NCBI RefSeq assembly: GCF_964340395.1
Contig: NC_135566.1
Span: 11,321,001 to 11,385,000, forward strand
Source of the DNA: Glandiceps talaboti
Lineage: Eukaryota > Hemichordata > Enteropneusta > Spengelidae
Direction: 5' to 3'
Length of the DNA stretch: 64,000 bases
Shown: one piece after another, positions 26,324 to 39,479 of the stretch
How the letters are laid out: the number at the start of each line of letters is the position of its first letter
Position numbering within the stretch: the first letter of the stretch is position 1
Program-made: the position numbers and the translations under genes
The notes under the pieces: generated by a model
The model's database searches: none
The model's input: only the letters and a program-made list of their open reading frames with translations
What the model was told of the DNA's origin: nothing

Positions 26324-29255
26324 ATAATTATACCAGTGCAAGTAATATCAAAGAAAAATCAGGGAAAGTAATGGTAATTTTGAATGTTTGACTCAATTTT
26401 GAACACAGCAGAACCGGTAATTTAGACACACGTTGTCGAGAAATAGAACGACCATGGTATACAAAAATTCCATATTTATGGTTTATGCATGGTATAATTC
26501 ATAATTGAGAATAACTAATATGATTCAATTCAGGACAAATTTTCTTATGTGAAATATCCTGTATCATTGTGTTTTTCAAAAAATTATTGTTTGGTAATAA
26601 TTTTAATAATCTAAATGATATACAGTTCATCAGCACATCACAAGATTGAGGCCTTGGTATTATTTTTGAAATCTAAATATGCATTAAAAATGTATTCAAA
26701 AACCGTAAAATGTCCTACCCACAGGCCTGTCATAAAAGGATAATGCAAACTGCCATACAAAGCCCCACAGGCTACATGAGGCTCTTAAACATACAGAATG
26801 TATTGAATATATTAAAAATACATGGGAGTGACAGTTAGAGTGAGGTCGGCTTTATAGGTATATTTTTTATTAAACACGTATGACAACCTTCTATTATGCT
26901 GTGTATGGTACTACACTGAACTACAGTACAGGTATTAGCAAGTACAGTAAACCATCATTTATCTGAACAGTTTCTGAGTTTGGTCATCACTACCATCTGT
27001 GTCTCCAGAAAGTGAATTGTTCAAGTGTTGTTGTCAAGTACATGTACATGCGTTCTTGTTGAGAACAACTGAGTAAATAGATAAAATCTACCTTTGCAAG
27101 GTATTTTACCAGAGTCCCCCACGCAACAAGGTATGGAAATCTTTCAAATACAAGTTTTACCAGATTTCACCTTCAGTTACCATTTTTAGGTATACATGTA
27201 CCATAGGTAAAACCACTGTATAGTTCAACTAATCCATTGTATGAGAGTTTGTTTGGAGTAATGTCTTCACTACATCACTGTATTTTATTTTGCACTACAT
27301 AGAATATTAGAAAACTTATGCTGTTAATCTGTGCAAATTTCAGATATATGGGCAATAATGAGATGTCCTGTCAACAAAAAATAGAGGTCTGAACATAATC
27401 TTGTTCACTTCAATGATCAACAGTTACTATACATACACATATATGCTATCAGACTGAGACAAGCACTTACATATACATTTTGTAGTCAAGTTATTCTACA
27501 TACTGTGATACAACAGGTACAAAATGAAAGTTTCCTGATAATCAGATTAATGTGAAAATGTTCTAATGATACAAAACTAACTTCTTCTTTTTTAACATTT
27601 TACCAGAAATTAAAACATATTTGTTTAATCTAGAATTCATCTCAAACTGTATCACTGGCATAGCAAGTCAAGAACTTCTGTCAAAATAGTGGCAGTTAGG
27701 GTTCAATGTATCCATGGTGCTATTGTTACATGTACCTTTCGTATCACATGTATAGCTAAGCACAAGGCACAAATTGTCAACTCTATGTTTCTCATTGTAA
27801 CACCTTAAAAATGATGGGCCAGTCGATTCACAAAAAGTAAAAAAAAAAGTATGTGTATGTGTAAATGTAGGTGATACTTTCAGTTTCATAGTCATTCTTT
27901 TAATATTACAGAAATTGAATCACACTTTGAACCATATATTTTATTCAAGTTCCAGACTTTGTGGAATAAACGATAATTTTCACAGATACACAAGCGTGGG
28001 GTCAACATTTTACAATCAGTGGTATTGCATTTTCTTCTAATGCTACCATAGATGGTGTTTTTTTAAATATTATTTTGCCAGATTGAAAAAAATATTGGGT
28101 TGGTTGGATCATGAGAAACATATTAACTACGCCACCATGATCCATCATCAATCATGGTGGTCATGGTACCTCACTTGACTAGCGATTACCCATCTTATAA
28201 ATCAATCATGGAGGTATATGTACTTCCACGCATCAGTGCATTTGAATACGTCCAGCCCGGCCCCATGGTCAACATAGGTGGCAAAATAAGAATACACATT
28301 ACACATCACTTCCGTCTAAAAATAACAGTGACCGCTCAGACAGTGTTGGGTGTTTAGAAGTGATAATATAGAACACAGACACGAACATTGTATTGGGATG
28401 TTTGAGACCGTTTACAAATAACTACCGTGCTCTAGATGTATCTTTCAAAATGTTGTATTCTGACACACACGTACCGATGGAGGGTTTATTAAGGTATATC
28501 CGGGTGTGAAAGTTGTATGCAAATTCAAAAAAAACAAAAAATATCACAGACAAATGTACGGACAACATCAAAACGTTATGAATCATGCGTAACTCGGTGA
28601 GTCGATCGACATCGCTGCAACAGATGGCACGTCTGGTAAACATTTAAAAATCATGTAATGCCATAGTGGCGATAAGAAGAGATTTGTCAATTATAAGTAA
28701 ATACAAAATTATGAAAAATTACAAGTTATATCTCACCGCGAGTTGTATATTTGTGTTGTTGTCTCGTCACCTTGGCTGGAGCTAGGCCGAGGTCGACAGA
28801 TCGATGTTTGTGTGGTAGCCAGTTGACAGGGTCGTTGAAACAGTAATCTTACACGAAAAGGGGTGTTAAAGGTTACTTACACAATACGGAAATTAATCTA
28901 GATGTCTAAAGTACACGTATTTCTATGGAAAAACAACAATTAGAACGACTGGCTGGTCAATCCGATGGTTGATGACTGGCTTCTGGTTAGCAGGCCACCT
29001 CAGATCAACTTGGAAATCTCGGACCTGTACACAGAGTAAATCTCGTTCAAGGCGAGATTTTATCCACTGCAGTATATACTTGATATCAAACATACATATA
29101 GTGAGAGAGCAAAATTGTTGCATCCACAGCTTCTGTGTATTTTGTTACCAATTTTACTTTACAATTTTCGAACAACTTTTTACCCTTAATAGGAAGACGA
29201 TTATGATATTCCCAATCATGTGACATGTGTGACCCCGGTGTGGAGTTCAAACAAG

Positions 29256-32200
29256 ATGGCGGGGCTCAGTAGACTTGAAAAGCTCGGCACAGTTTTCACC
29301 CGGTAGGTGGCTTTTAGAACTTCCAACTCCTTGGCCCATAAGTTCATTTTATTGTAATTTTTTTGAAACAGTGCATGGCTTTGGTTATTAAGTTTTAAGG
29401 TGGTTAGATATGGGACGTTATGCAGTATTATTACGCCAGTCAACCACGCACGTTTTGGTGTGTATACAGTATATCATGTATAATATCCATGCAATACTAA
29501 TGCAGGTAATGTACTATCACAGGGGACAGGAGGCAAAGCAAAGGTTTGTACATCATGTTTTGCCAACCTTTATCACATGTATGTTCAATAAAGGTGACAC
29601 TCTAGATGTTGAGTATAATTTTCCCACCGTAATTTTCCCAATGCTTGTCTCAAGTTGTTATCAGTTACATTGTAAATTCTAAACAAGTACACATGAAGTG
29701 TGAATTGCTTTGCCATGTACATCTATGCCTTCTGCGAACATTCTGTGTTCAGCTTATGGTAAGAAGGTCCTTCACACATATGCCTCTTGTCCCCTTCCCT
29801 GTGATACTACAGGGGGTGCGTTCGATTATGCAACCCTGGGAGCCTCGAGGCACCTAAGCTAAAGTTGCATGCATGTGGGACATTTTCACTACAAGTTGAT
29901 AGATGAGAAGTGACAAAACCCCTTATGTCATGAGTATTTCTGACTGAATGAAAACAAATATTGAAGAATATTTCTAGTATACTCTGCCGCCTCAAGCATG
30001 TTTTTATGCAAAAGCTGGAAAAATAATGGTGATTTGGAATTATATTTTGACTGATATTTCAAGCAGCACCGAACAAATGATGTAGACACAAGTTGTGATG
30101 AGAAAGAACGCCAAGGGTATAAAACCTGTAGTTTTTGGTCGAACGTGTTCAACATGGCTTACATGTGGTATAATCATGGATGGAGTACAACTTATAGTAA
30201 TGTTTGTTATCAAATATTATTATTTATTTTGTTCATAGGACGAGGAATTTAATACGTGCTGGTGTAATCACAGAAAAGAACAAACCAGTATGGTTTGATG
30301 TTATGCAAGCATTTCCTCCCATAGAAGAACCTCTGTTCCATAGAAAAACTGATCAAACTCCATTGAAACAAATATTGTATCCTGAAGATACGATTAGAGC
30401 GTAAGTTGTCTCAGTTCTAGTCTCTGCAGTATTCTCTCTCTTCAAAACAGGGATTTGTAAATTGTCAATGATGTATTAGTATATAGTATACTTATTTGTC
30501 TACAGTGTAAATTTGTCACCACTAAGAATACAAATCTCAAACCAAGTCTAAATAATAGACTAACTTGTATTAGTAATGGACATAGCCATTCATTTATATA
30601 TCTAGTCGTAAATTGATGACAAGTAATGTACATGGTAATTTGCAAATATACCGTTTTGAATCAAGGTGAGAAGTTAATCGATTTTAAACACCCCGAACCA
30701 CTGCACCACCTTTGTAGTATATTTGGTTATATAACCCGAACCTTAGATTTGTTGCTCTTCATCATCACATGCAGACAGTATTTTAGGTTTCCTTACATTT
30801 TTTATCTTGCAGCAAATTTTACGAAGTGTATGGTAGTCAAGGTTCATTGGACTTGAATAAACACAGTACAGTACAAAGAACTTCATGTTATAGGTGAGTA
30901 AATTTAGTCAGTAAATGTTATTTTCAATTCATGATTTCTTCTTTACAGTGTTAACCAGTTTCATGTCTACTTGGCTTATTTTTCAACTCAATCTCATTTC
31001 AACTCTTCCCATCACTAACTTGTCCCATTTAAGCTGTCTTTTTAAATATGTATGTAGGTTTAATTTTTACCTCATGTAATGTACAGTTTGTTCAGGTCAA
31101 GATAAGTTTTTTAACTGCTGATTCATGTCATATTGCTTATACAGCACGTTTCAAGTTACCATTCACCGGCTCTGTTTGATACAACCATGCAAATACCAAT
31201 AAGAAAGTGCATATTTTTCATTCTAAGATAGTTAGTAAGATCGCAATTTCTTGGTACATTTTGTCTAGTATGAAATAAAGCATTTATACACTCTGCAACT
31301 AGAGGCAGACACACAGACGCCAAATGTTTTGATGTCTGCATTTGATGTCTCCATGGTGACACTATAGTTCATTTTATTTCAACAAAATGTCGCAAGAGTG
31401 TGTGTTCATTCAACAATCTGAAAGTTTAGCAAGTGCAGTTTGTCTTTGGTTTCTGCGCAGTTGTTTCAAACAGAGTCAGTGAATGCCATGGTAACTTGAA
31501 ATGTCCTGAACATAATTTTGTTCCATTTTTTATTGCATCTACACCATGCACAGATTTATACAAAAATATGAAGAGCTTGAAATACAAGGAAATGTTTCAG
31601 AGGACCAGTTGTTTGAGGCAACAGCTGATGCACTGCGTCAGGAAGGACTTTTGTTAAGGAAACGAAAACAATACCAAACACTGGTAAGTTTAAACTGAAA
31701 GTTATTTCAGATTTATCATACAGTGCAGTGCAGTGCGATGTGGTGGAATATGCTCTCTAAATTTTCTGTATAAAATATGTATAGAGAATCCCGAACTTAA
31801 GTAATATTTCTTTGGTATGATATTTCCCTTTTCAACAAATATATGGTAATATTGGATACAGAGTATGCAATTTATTTTCACATTTTATTTTGTATTAAGT
31901 ATAGGTTGCATGGAATGTAGTCATGTTTAATGAAATTAACAATGAAAAGTTTGATGACGTACGATATATAACTAAGGACACAACACTGTTTGTGATCATT
32001 CTTACCCTTGGCAGAAGCAAAATAAATACTGAGAAATAACTTCAAATTGTAGTAAAGATCTGCTGTCACAAACTTTTATCATATTTTAGTTATTGTTCAA
32101 TACTTTTCAACTCCCAGTGTTTGTATTTTCTGCCAACCCCATTAAAACACAAACATGTAACACACAGTGTATTTATGACACTGGTTATGCAGCCTTCGGT

Positions 32201-32804
32201 TTACTAAGTTAGACGCAAAGTAAATCTATTGTCCTTCAAAATGGTAGATTACACAAGTGTGTGATAGCAGTTCCTCTGTTGTGTGATTCTAATCACCCCG
32301 TGATCAAGATAGTGTAAACATTGGAAATCCCAAAATAACACTGCAAGTTTACGGAACCCTAAAAAACTAGTTTTCAGAGATGCCTCCCTACTGAGACTAT
32401 AATTAAACCAACATCCATTCAATACATGTAGCTTATCACTGTTCTATCAACATGTTGCGACAACAGTTTTAGTTTGTGTCTATCATAGTACCGAAGGCTC
32501 AATCATCAGAGTAATATCTTGCCTTTATCGTAAAGAAATTGTGTAGAAAACATAAGCTAATGAATGTGCATTTCAACCTTAACAATTGTAAATTTGATTT
32601 TGTCTGATACAGGCTGATCAAGTACATATATCAGAAGAACAAAATATGAAGAGAGTCCGACAACAACCCATCGTAAATGTTGACATTGGCGACATGATTA
32701 AAAAGGCAATTGCAATGTCACAGAAAGCAGAGCATGCTGACAGTGACGAGACTTTTCCAGCTGAAACGAAGCCAGTTGATGAAACGCAGAATAAGGACTC
32801 ATAG
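29256..32804 (+). CDS. MRPS23: Mitochondrial small ribosomal subunit protein mS23, 5 exons
   Basis: Exons 29256-29302, 30239-30400, 30813-30893, 31554-31683 and 32613-32804 join in frame to 203 aa; the human protein is about 190 aa. The N-terminus MAGLSRLEKLGTVFTR, then NLIRAGV, PVWFDVMQAFPP, EDTIRAKFYEVYG and RFIQKYEEL, match the conserved MRP-S23 core in order. The C-terminal exon is charged and poorly conserved, as in other members. The protein is a structural part of the mitochondrial ribosome small subunit. The ATG is the one that starts the conserved segment. The sequence around the stop codon is tandemly repeated into the 3' UTR (see the 32746-32930 entry). The gene is divergent from CUEDC1 with 5.8 kb between start codons and convergent with the oxidase gene. 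Confidence 0.96.
29888..29985. mobile_element. Partial copy of the 65-bp-unit element
   Basis: Contains GTGACAAAACCCCTTATGTC, ATGAGTATTTCTGACTGAAT and the right-end-like ATATTGAAGAATA. The left end is not recognisable. In MRPS23 intron 1. Confidence 0.6.
32178..32515. mobile_element. ~340-bp inverted-end element in MRPS23 intron 4
   Basis: The ends carry AGCCTTCGGT / ACCGAAGGCT. A full-length relative in the same orientation lies at 54028-54367. Confidence 0.8.
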
Positions 32805-32930
32805 TGGGATAGGAGACTTTTCCTGTTGAAACGGTGCCAGTTGATGAAACACGGAATAAGGACTCGTAGTGGGATGGAGACTTTTCCTGCTGAAATGTTG
32901 CCAGTTGATGAAAAGCAAAAGGATAGTTGG
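32746..32930 (+). repeat. Three tandem ~65-bp copies over the MRPS23 stop codon
   Basis: The last ~17 codons and stop of MRPS23 are followed by two diverged direct copies in the 3' UTR; GAGACTTTTCC recurs at about 65-bp spacing (actttt at 32751, 32816 and 32880). The second copy still has a TAG at the matching place. Only the first copy is coding as annotated. Confidence 0.9.
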
Positions 32931-33446
32931 ACAAATACTGGGACAAAATGATAGCTTGGTGTGATATAATGAACTATTTGGAAATGAAATGAAATGAAAG
33001 AGTTACGGTAGTCTAAAGAGTGAAAACATTGTACCCTCTCCAACCACTGACCCCTGTTATTACTGGATAACGAGAGAAGCATGTTCATCAGGCACTGTGC
33101 TACATCCATTGTTATGCAAATGTAATATGGCTTATGCCTTGCCTTTAAAATTATGTTGTTTTGGAGAACACTGTGTTTAGTATATATATGACAAATAGAA
33201 CAAGGGAACTACCACTATATGAAAAGCAATTCCAAGTGCTGGACAAGCATTAGCAAGTTAGCAATGATCTGAACATGAGTTGAAAAACAGTGACCTCTGA
33301 AGTGTCTCAATGTCTGACTTTATTTCTTTCAAAGAAAAACTTGTTTCTTGTGTAACTTTATATACATTGTACAGCTTAAACCAGTCAAGTTTTCAATCTG
33401 GTGCTTTTTTTTTCAAATATACATGTACACAATCACAGATAGAAAC

Positions 33447-33452
33447 AATAAA
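33447..33452 (+). promoter_or_regulatory. Probable MRPS23 polyadenylation signal
   Basis: AATAAA hexamer about 640 bp after the MRPS23 stop and just before the TATG array. No other AATAAA was noticed in between. Use of the site is inferred. Confidence 0.45.
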
Positions 33453-33474
33453 TGACTTAAATGTACATTTGTAA

Positions 33475-33507
<33 letters not shown>

Positions 33508-33816
33508 ATGTATGTACATACGTACTACATATCTATATGTGTTTATGTATGTATGTATGTATGTATGTATGTACATACGTACTACATATCTATGTGTTTA
33601 TGTATGTATGTATGTATGTATGTATGTATGTATGTATGTATGTATGTACATACGTACTACATATCTACATGTGTTTATGTATGTATGTATGTATGTATGT
33701 ATGTATGTATGTATGTATGTATGTATGTACATACGTGCTACATATCTATATGTGTTTATGTATGTATGTATGTATGTATGTATGTATGTATGTATGTATG
33801 TATGTATGTATGTATG
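33475..33816. repeat. (TATG)n array with four regular spacers
   Basis: Runs of TATG are separated at four places by a ~30-bp spacer containing GTACATACGT, then CTACATATCTA and GTGTTTATG. Open frames here are low complexity. Confidence 0.95.
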
Positions 33817-34862
33817 CCAAAAATCTATCCAGCATCACCCCATCAAAAGTTTCCAAATTGTTGTAATTTACAAATGTCATACTGTAGATACTATTTGCCT
33901 TTGACATTGGACATGACATTGTTCATAGCAACTGTGGTGTCCATAGCAACGTGGTAGTTTGGGTTGACATAAAAAACTTGCTAGAGCTCTACACAGTATG
34001 ATGATCTATAGGTTGTAGATTACTCTATGTAAAGGAAGCAGTCAGTGCAAAGATGTATTTCCTACTAATACCACACCACCATTTATGGTTATGACTTGAT
34101 GATATTCATAATACCACTGTGCCCTAAATCACACATTTACATTCAAAGCAGGTCACACGGGTCAGTTGTCAGGGGCAACATGGTATAAACATATACACAG
34201 TTATTTCTAGTTTGAATGCAATTTAAATTAATTTTACTTTATTCAAAGATAAAATTTATGAAAAATTGAACAAGATTAGCAAAACTTTTTCCTCCAAGTT
34301 GGCAAAACCAAAAGTCTAGCTAGTTCATCTAGAACAGACATCATAGGAAATAATTCCTATGTGTGGCTTTTTTAATGTTCATTATCAAAAAATGAAATTT
34401 AAGAAATTTTATTATATATATAACAAATATCGTAAGTCTGAATTTATCTTCATGACTTGTGATTCATGACTCACAATCAGGCTTTGAATTCAACTGCCTT
34501 GTTCCACACCAGTTATTGCTCTCAAATTATTATACCTCTTGTACTTTCAATATTTTTATTCCGCTCTCGGTCATCCCAGAGGTCAAACTGACATTTGACC
34601 CCAAATGATCACAGAGTTGATTCACTCACAGTGCACACTGAAACTGCGGCACTGCAATTCACTATGAAAAATACAATGAATTGTAGCACAATATTACACT
34701 AAACGTTTATAACAGATATTATTCATATTTTTTCAATAAAACATGTTACCTGAATTGATCTGACTTGATAAAAAATTGTGCTTCAGTTAAAAAAACAATG
34801 GTTAAAAATCAGTATTGTATATTGGCACCTATATGTTATTATATATAAATTCTGTTTTTATT

Positions 34863-35231
34863 TCAGAGTCTAGCATTTGGACGTTGTTCAGACAATATCT
34901 CCTTTACAAGTTGTGTTGCTTGTATTGCAGATCCCCAGCTGTAGCAGATACCCTTTGGACCGTGACCATAGTTATGAACAACCTGAAAAAGAGAAAAAAA
35001 AACATAAAAATAATGTCATACATTTGGGTTGTGTTTTATGACAGGTGTTCAATATCATACCATATATGAATAAGCTTCCTATTAAACATGGGTATTTCTA
35101 GCTTGTATCTCATTTAGGATGGATTCGTATATACATGGAGGTAAATACAATTATTATTAGAAGTAAAAGACATACATGTGTTCACAGTCAGCCAGCGAGA
35201 GAAAGAGCAAGAGAGCAAGAGAGAGAGAGCG

Positions 35232-35302
<71 letters not shown>

Positions 35303-38300
35303 GATAGAGAGAGACAGAGAGAGAGACAGAGACAGACAGTGAGAGACAGAGACAGAGATACACACACAGACAGACACAGACAGACAGACACAGACAGACA
35401 GACAACAAGAGGAACAGACAGAGAGACAGCAATGGTTCCAAGTAGTGAACCTTAAATCAGTGTTCATGATTTCAGGATTCACGTTTACAGACCCCACACC
35501 ATCTTTTGACATTTATAAGGCTTTTGGTGAGAACAACTTTACAGTCTATAAGTACACAACATACTTAGTCAGTATTTATACCTTCATATGTGAGTCTCCT
35601 ATTTTCATGATTTCTTTCTCCACTCTAACCACGGGCCTAATTGGTCTCAGACCAACCCAGTCATACTTCCATTTGGCACGCTAATTGTGACAACAAAATG
35701 AAGACATGTCAAATTTCAGAAATGCACGGCTTACACACCTTAGCAGTAATCTGTATACAAGCATAGACCCTACACGCAGGGTCTATGATACAAGTTAATT
35801 ATGCTTGCAAGTTAAACTTACTACATATGCAAGCAGTATATACAAATGTAAAGTTGTAACCCTTATGGAGCTCCCTGTATTGTCAAATAGAGTAAATGTA
35901 TTTACAATAAATTGGTTTGTTTTTGGAGAATTAACATATTCTATACCCCTGACAAGTGCACTGTACAATATTTTACCTGCAACTCTCTCTGATTTACATT
36001 GTTGGACACCATCTCATCGGTTCTAGTATCAATGATTTATTGTAGATGGAGACAGCAATAAGGAATCTCCAAGCATAGTAATCAGAGAGCATTGTGGGTA
36101 AGGTATTGTACAGTGAAGTGCTGTCATGTGATATGGAGCTAACTATGAAAGATAAATTTAATTTTTTTTAAACATCTGATCTCAGTGTGAGATTCATTTT
36201 CCATCATTATCTATTTCAAAAAATGAAATAACAATATCATTGCCCACGTCTTACAAGAAATTCGTTAGCAAGATCTGGTAAGTTTGACATGTTTATAGTT
36301 CATATTTTGTTACTATCCATAATACTTACTCTCAGACTTGGTACCATCTTGCAACATGTTTCATATATTGTTTGTTTGTCTTTCTCATTCACTTCTTTAC
36401 TCCAGTTTCCATAGTCAAATGTACCCCCTAAATACACATCATCAACTCTTATGATTGCAAAAAAGAAAATTCTCGTCAGAATCATTTTAGAGCATTTGTA
36501 CATAAGACTGTAAGGTTCGTCATGTTGCTCCACCTTCAACTGTCTTGACCTTTTTTGGCCATTACATGAGGGTGTCCTGACATAGCGCTGCTACTTCCAG
36601 ACTAATTCATACATAACTTTGCACAAATATGCATTTTTTAAAACACTTATGGAAATAAGTGCCATGCATAAATCTCGCTATTTATTGTACAATGGAATAT
36701 TTTGTTACAGCTTGGTACTTTGCATTTGCTTTAGTTTATCTTTCTTCTCCTTTAAATGAATACAAATATTGCGAATCTCACTGTATATGTGTTACGCCAA
36801 TAAAAATAATGTTCACCTACAAGTTCAATACCAAATTTTTACCACACTTTTGGTTAATTTTAAACCCATGGGATCTACAAACATACAGTGAGATTTTAAA
36901 CATGTAAATACTTACTAAAACTATATAATTATGCATTTACTTTAAAGTGGTCATATGGATGGAAAAATGGGTATTTATTTTAGATTTTTAAGTCATGAAA
37001 TAACTCTACCATGTTTTTCTACTTGAAAAAATAATGTGAAACAACATATACAAAGTCCATGTTTGTGACTGAATTAATTGCAAAAAGCTACAAAATGAGT
37101 AAAAAGTTTGCTATTGTACATACATACATACATACATACATACATACATACATACATACATACATACATACATACATACATACATACATACATACACACA
37201 CACACATACATACATACATACATACATACATACATACATACATACAAACTTTGTACCCTTTTTCTTAATTGTTGCAATTTATTGAGTTACAAACACAGAA
37301 TTGGTCTCTGTTGTGTCACATTATTTTTTCAAGTAAAAAAAACATACATAGTAGAGTTCTTTCATCAATTAAAAATCCAAAATAAATACCCCATTTTGCC
37401 ATATAGCCACTTTAAACAAATACATATGTTTAGCCAAACCAGTGAACAGAGTCATTATCTTAAATAAATAAAAAATTAAAATGATAAACTTTACAATGAA
37501 TTTGATATTAACAATGAATGAGAGCATAAAGCAGATTACAAAATAGACTCTTTGCAACACCCATTTTTTTAAAAAACAAACAAACCAAAGCAATGAAATG
37601 GTTATGTACTAGGCAAACAGCATGTGCAACATTTAGAAGTTTCTTGGTGTACAAGGACTGAAATGCAACCACAGGTGCTTGCGGAACTTGGTGTGAAAAC
37701 AATTCCAAAGAACACAAAACATATTGAATTTTGAATATTGAAGTAATGACCCCACTGTTTGTTTGCATACTGGGTTGGAGAAAAGCTGAAAAATGAGGAG
37801 AATTGCCTTAATATGTTACTTTTGCGTGTGTTGTTGATTACCTTGTGGTATGCATAAATCTCACTGGTATGTGTTTGCCATTTTTGTATGTTTTAAAACA
37901 GACATTTTAGTTTCTCCCTGTGGGTAATAAAATGTATTGTATTGTATTGTATTGTATTGTATTGTTAAATTTATTGGGGAGGGACTGGTAAGATAGACAC
38001 CACAGACCAAACAACCAATTAGTTTAATCTCCATATTAGACTCCACCCACATTTTCATTACAACTAAATCAGAAATTTAGTGTCCGGTATGTAAACGAAG
38101 AATCAGAAAATTAGTTTTGCTTTCAAAATTATATATTTTTCTGTTCTCTGTGGGTGTCATTTTCATAACATAATCCACTGGCACTGCCTATGCATGCAAT
38201 TAACACATGAGCCATCTTTTTTGAAGTTGAACCACATACTGGAAGGGAGAAGGGACAGATACATAAACTGCATAGTTCTGCTAATAAGCAAGAACACAAA

Positions 38301-38617
38301 AGCAAAGATGACAGGCTAGGCTAGTCAATACTGAACCAAGTACAGACTCACCCTGGTACAACTAGTCTCTCTTGATCGGTATGTTGAGAAATTACGAAGT
38401 GTTTTAACCATGGCGCAGTAACCTATTCATGACAAAGTCAATTATTGAAAGTTTGATCTAATCTAGTAAAATCAATAATATATCCAGACACATGCTTCCA
38501 AGTGTGGCATACCCAGGGTATTGGCATGAGTGGTTACCTTGTTCTCTGTGGCCATACTTTCACGAGCATAGTGAGTGAAAGTGCACGAGAAAACATCGCA
38601 GGCACGAGTGAAAAAAT

Positions 38618-38651
<34 letters not shown>

Positions 38652-39446
38652 AGTATCTACACAGGCACTCATGTATGGTTTGGGTTCTATATGGGTATTA
38701 TCATTACATATATGTTTATTCTAAAAGCAGAGCAGAGAAAAGTTGCACTGTCATTTGCATATTATTTGCATATTATTTGCATACAGGCACAGCGAAAAAG
38801 ACCCGAGTAAGTAATTACAGGTACATATGTAATAAGCGAGTGTGCAATGAATGCATTATGATAATGAGATGTTAATGATACAATGCATGAGAGAATTAGA
38901 CAATATTAGTTGTATATCATAAAAATTCTCTCAAATATCTCTTACCCAGGCACAACATAATAACTTGGGCCAGTGTTGGTGTACGTAAAATGCTTTATCC
39001 ATGGAGCATGGACCTATTAGAAAAGCTAACATGATTATCACTTTTGTAAAACAAGTATATTGAAGGCCTGTAATAGTATTTCAATTATTCAATGGACAAT
39101 AGCTGCTGTTGACAGATGGACACCAAATTTGGAAACAGCAAGTCATCCGAATTATGGTAACGGAAGCAATTTATCAATAATTCAGGCAATAAATCCAGGC
39201 ATGACCAAAAAAGGAAAAAAAGTTGGTATATTATGCTGTAACACTTGATGAATAATAATTGTACAATTGTATTGTGGAATCTAGAATTCTAATACTTTAA
39301 TGATGAGATAATACATTAATTATGAAACAATACCTGAAGCTGTGTTGTAAAAACTCACCATGTACCATCAATAGAGATCACCTTCTTAGATGATCCAGCA
39401 AAACACTTCCAATATACATACTTTCATGACCCCCCTCCCCTGTTAC

Positions 39447-39479
<33 letters not shown>

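Larger units (their letters stand above)
23432..29255. other. Spacer between CUEDC1 and MRPS23
   Basis: Divergent upstream DNA of both genes. It holds a (CA)n/(GACA)n tract at 25090-25155, the inverted-repeat element at 26179-26323, a perfect DR1 motif at 25933, a small hairpin at 28130-28165 (CCACCATGATC ... AATCATGGTGG), and otherwise AT-rich sequence. Non-coding 5' exons could be present but cannot be seen. Confidence 0.55.

Noticed and set aside
33461-33957. Long open frames of 130-159 codons
   Set aside because: They translate a TATG microsatellite; low complexity, no homolog.
38472-38810. Open frames with poly-Gly or poly-Pro
   Set aside because: Created by a long C run inside a dispersed repeat.
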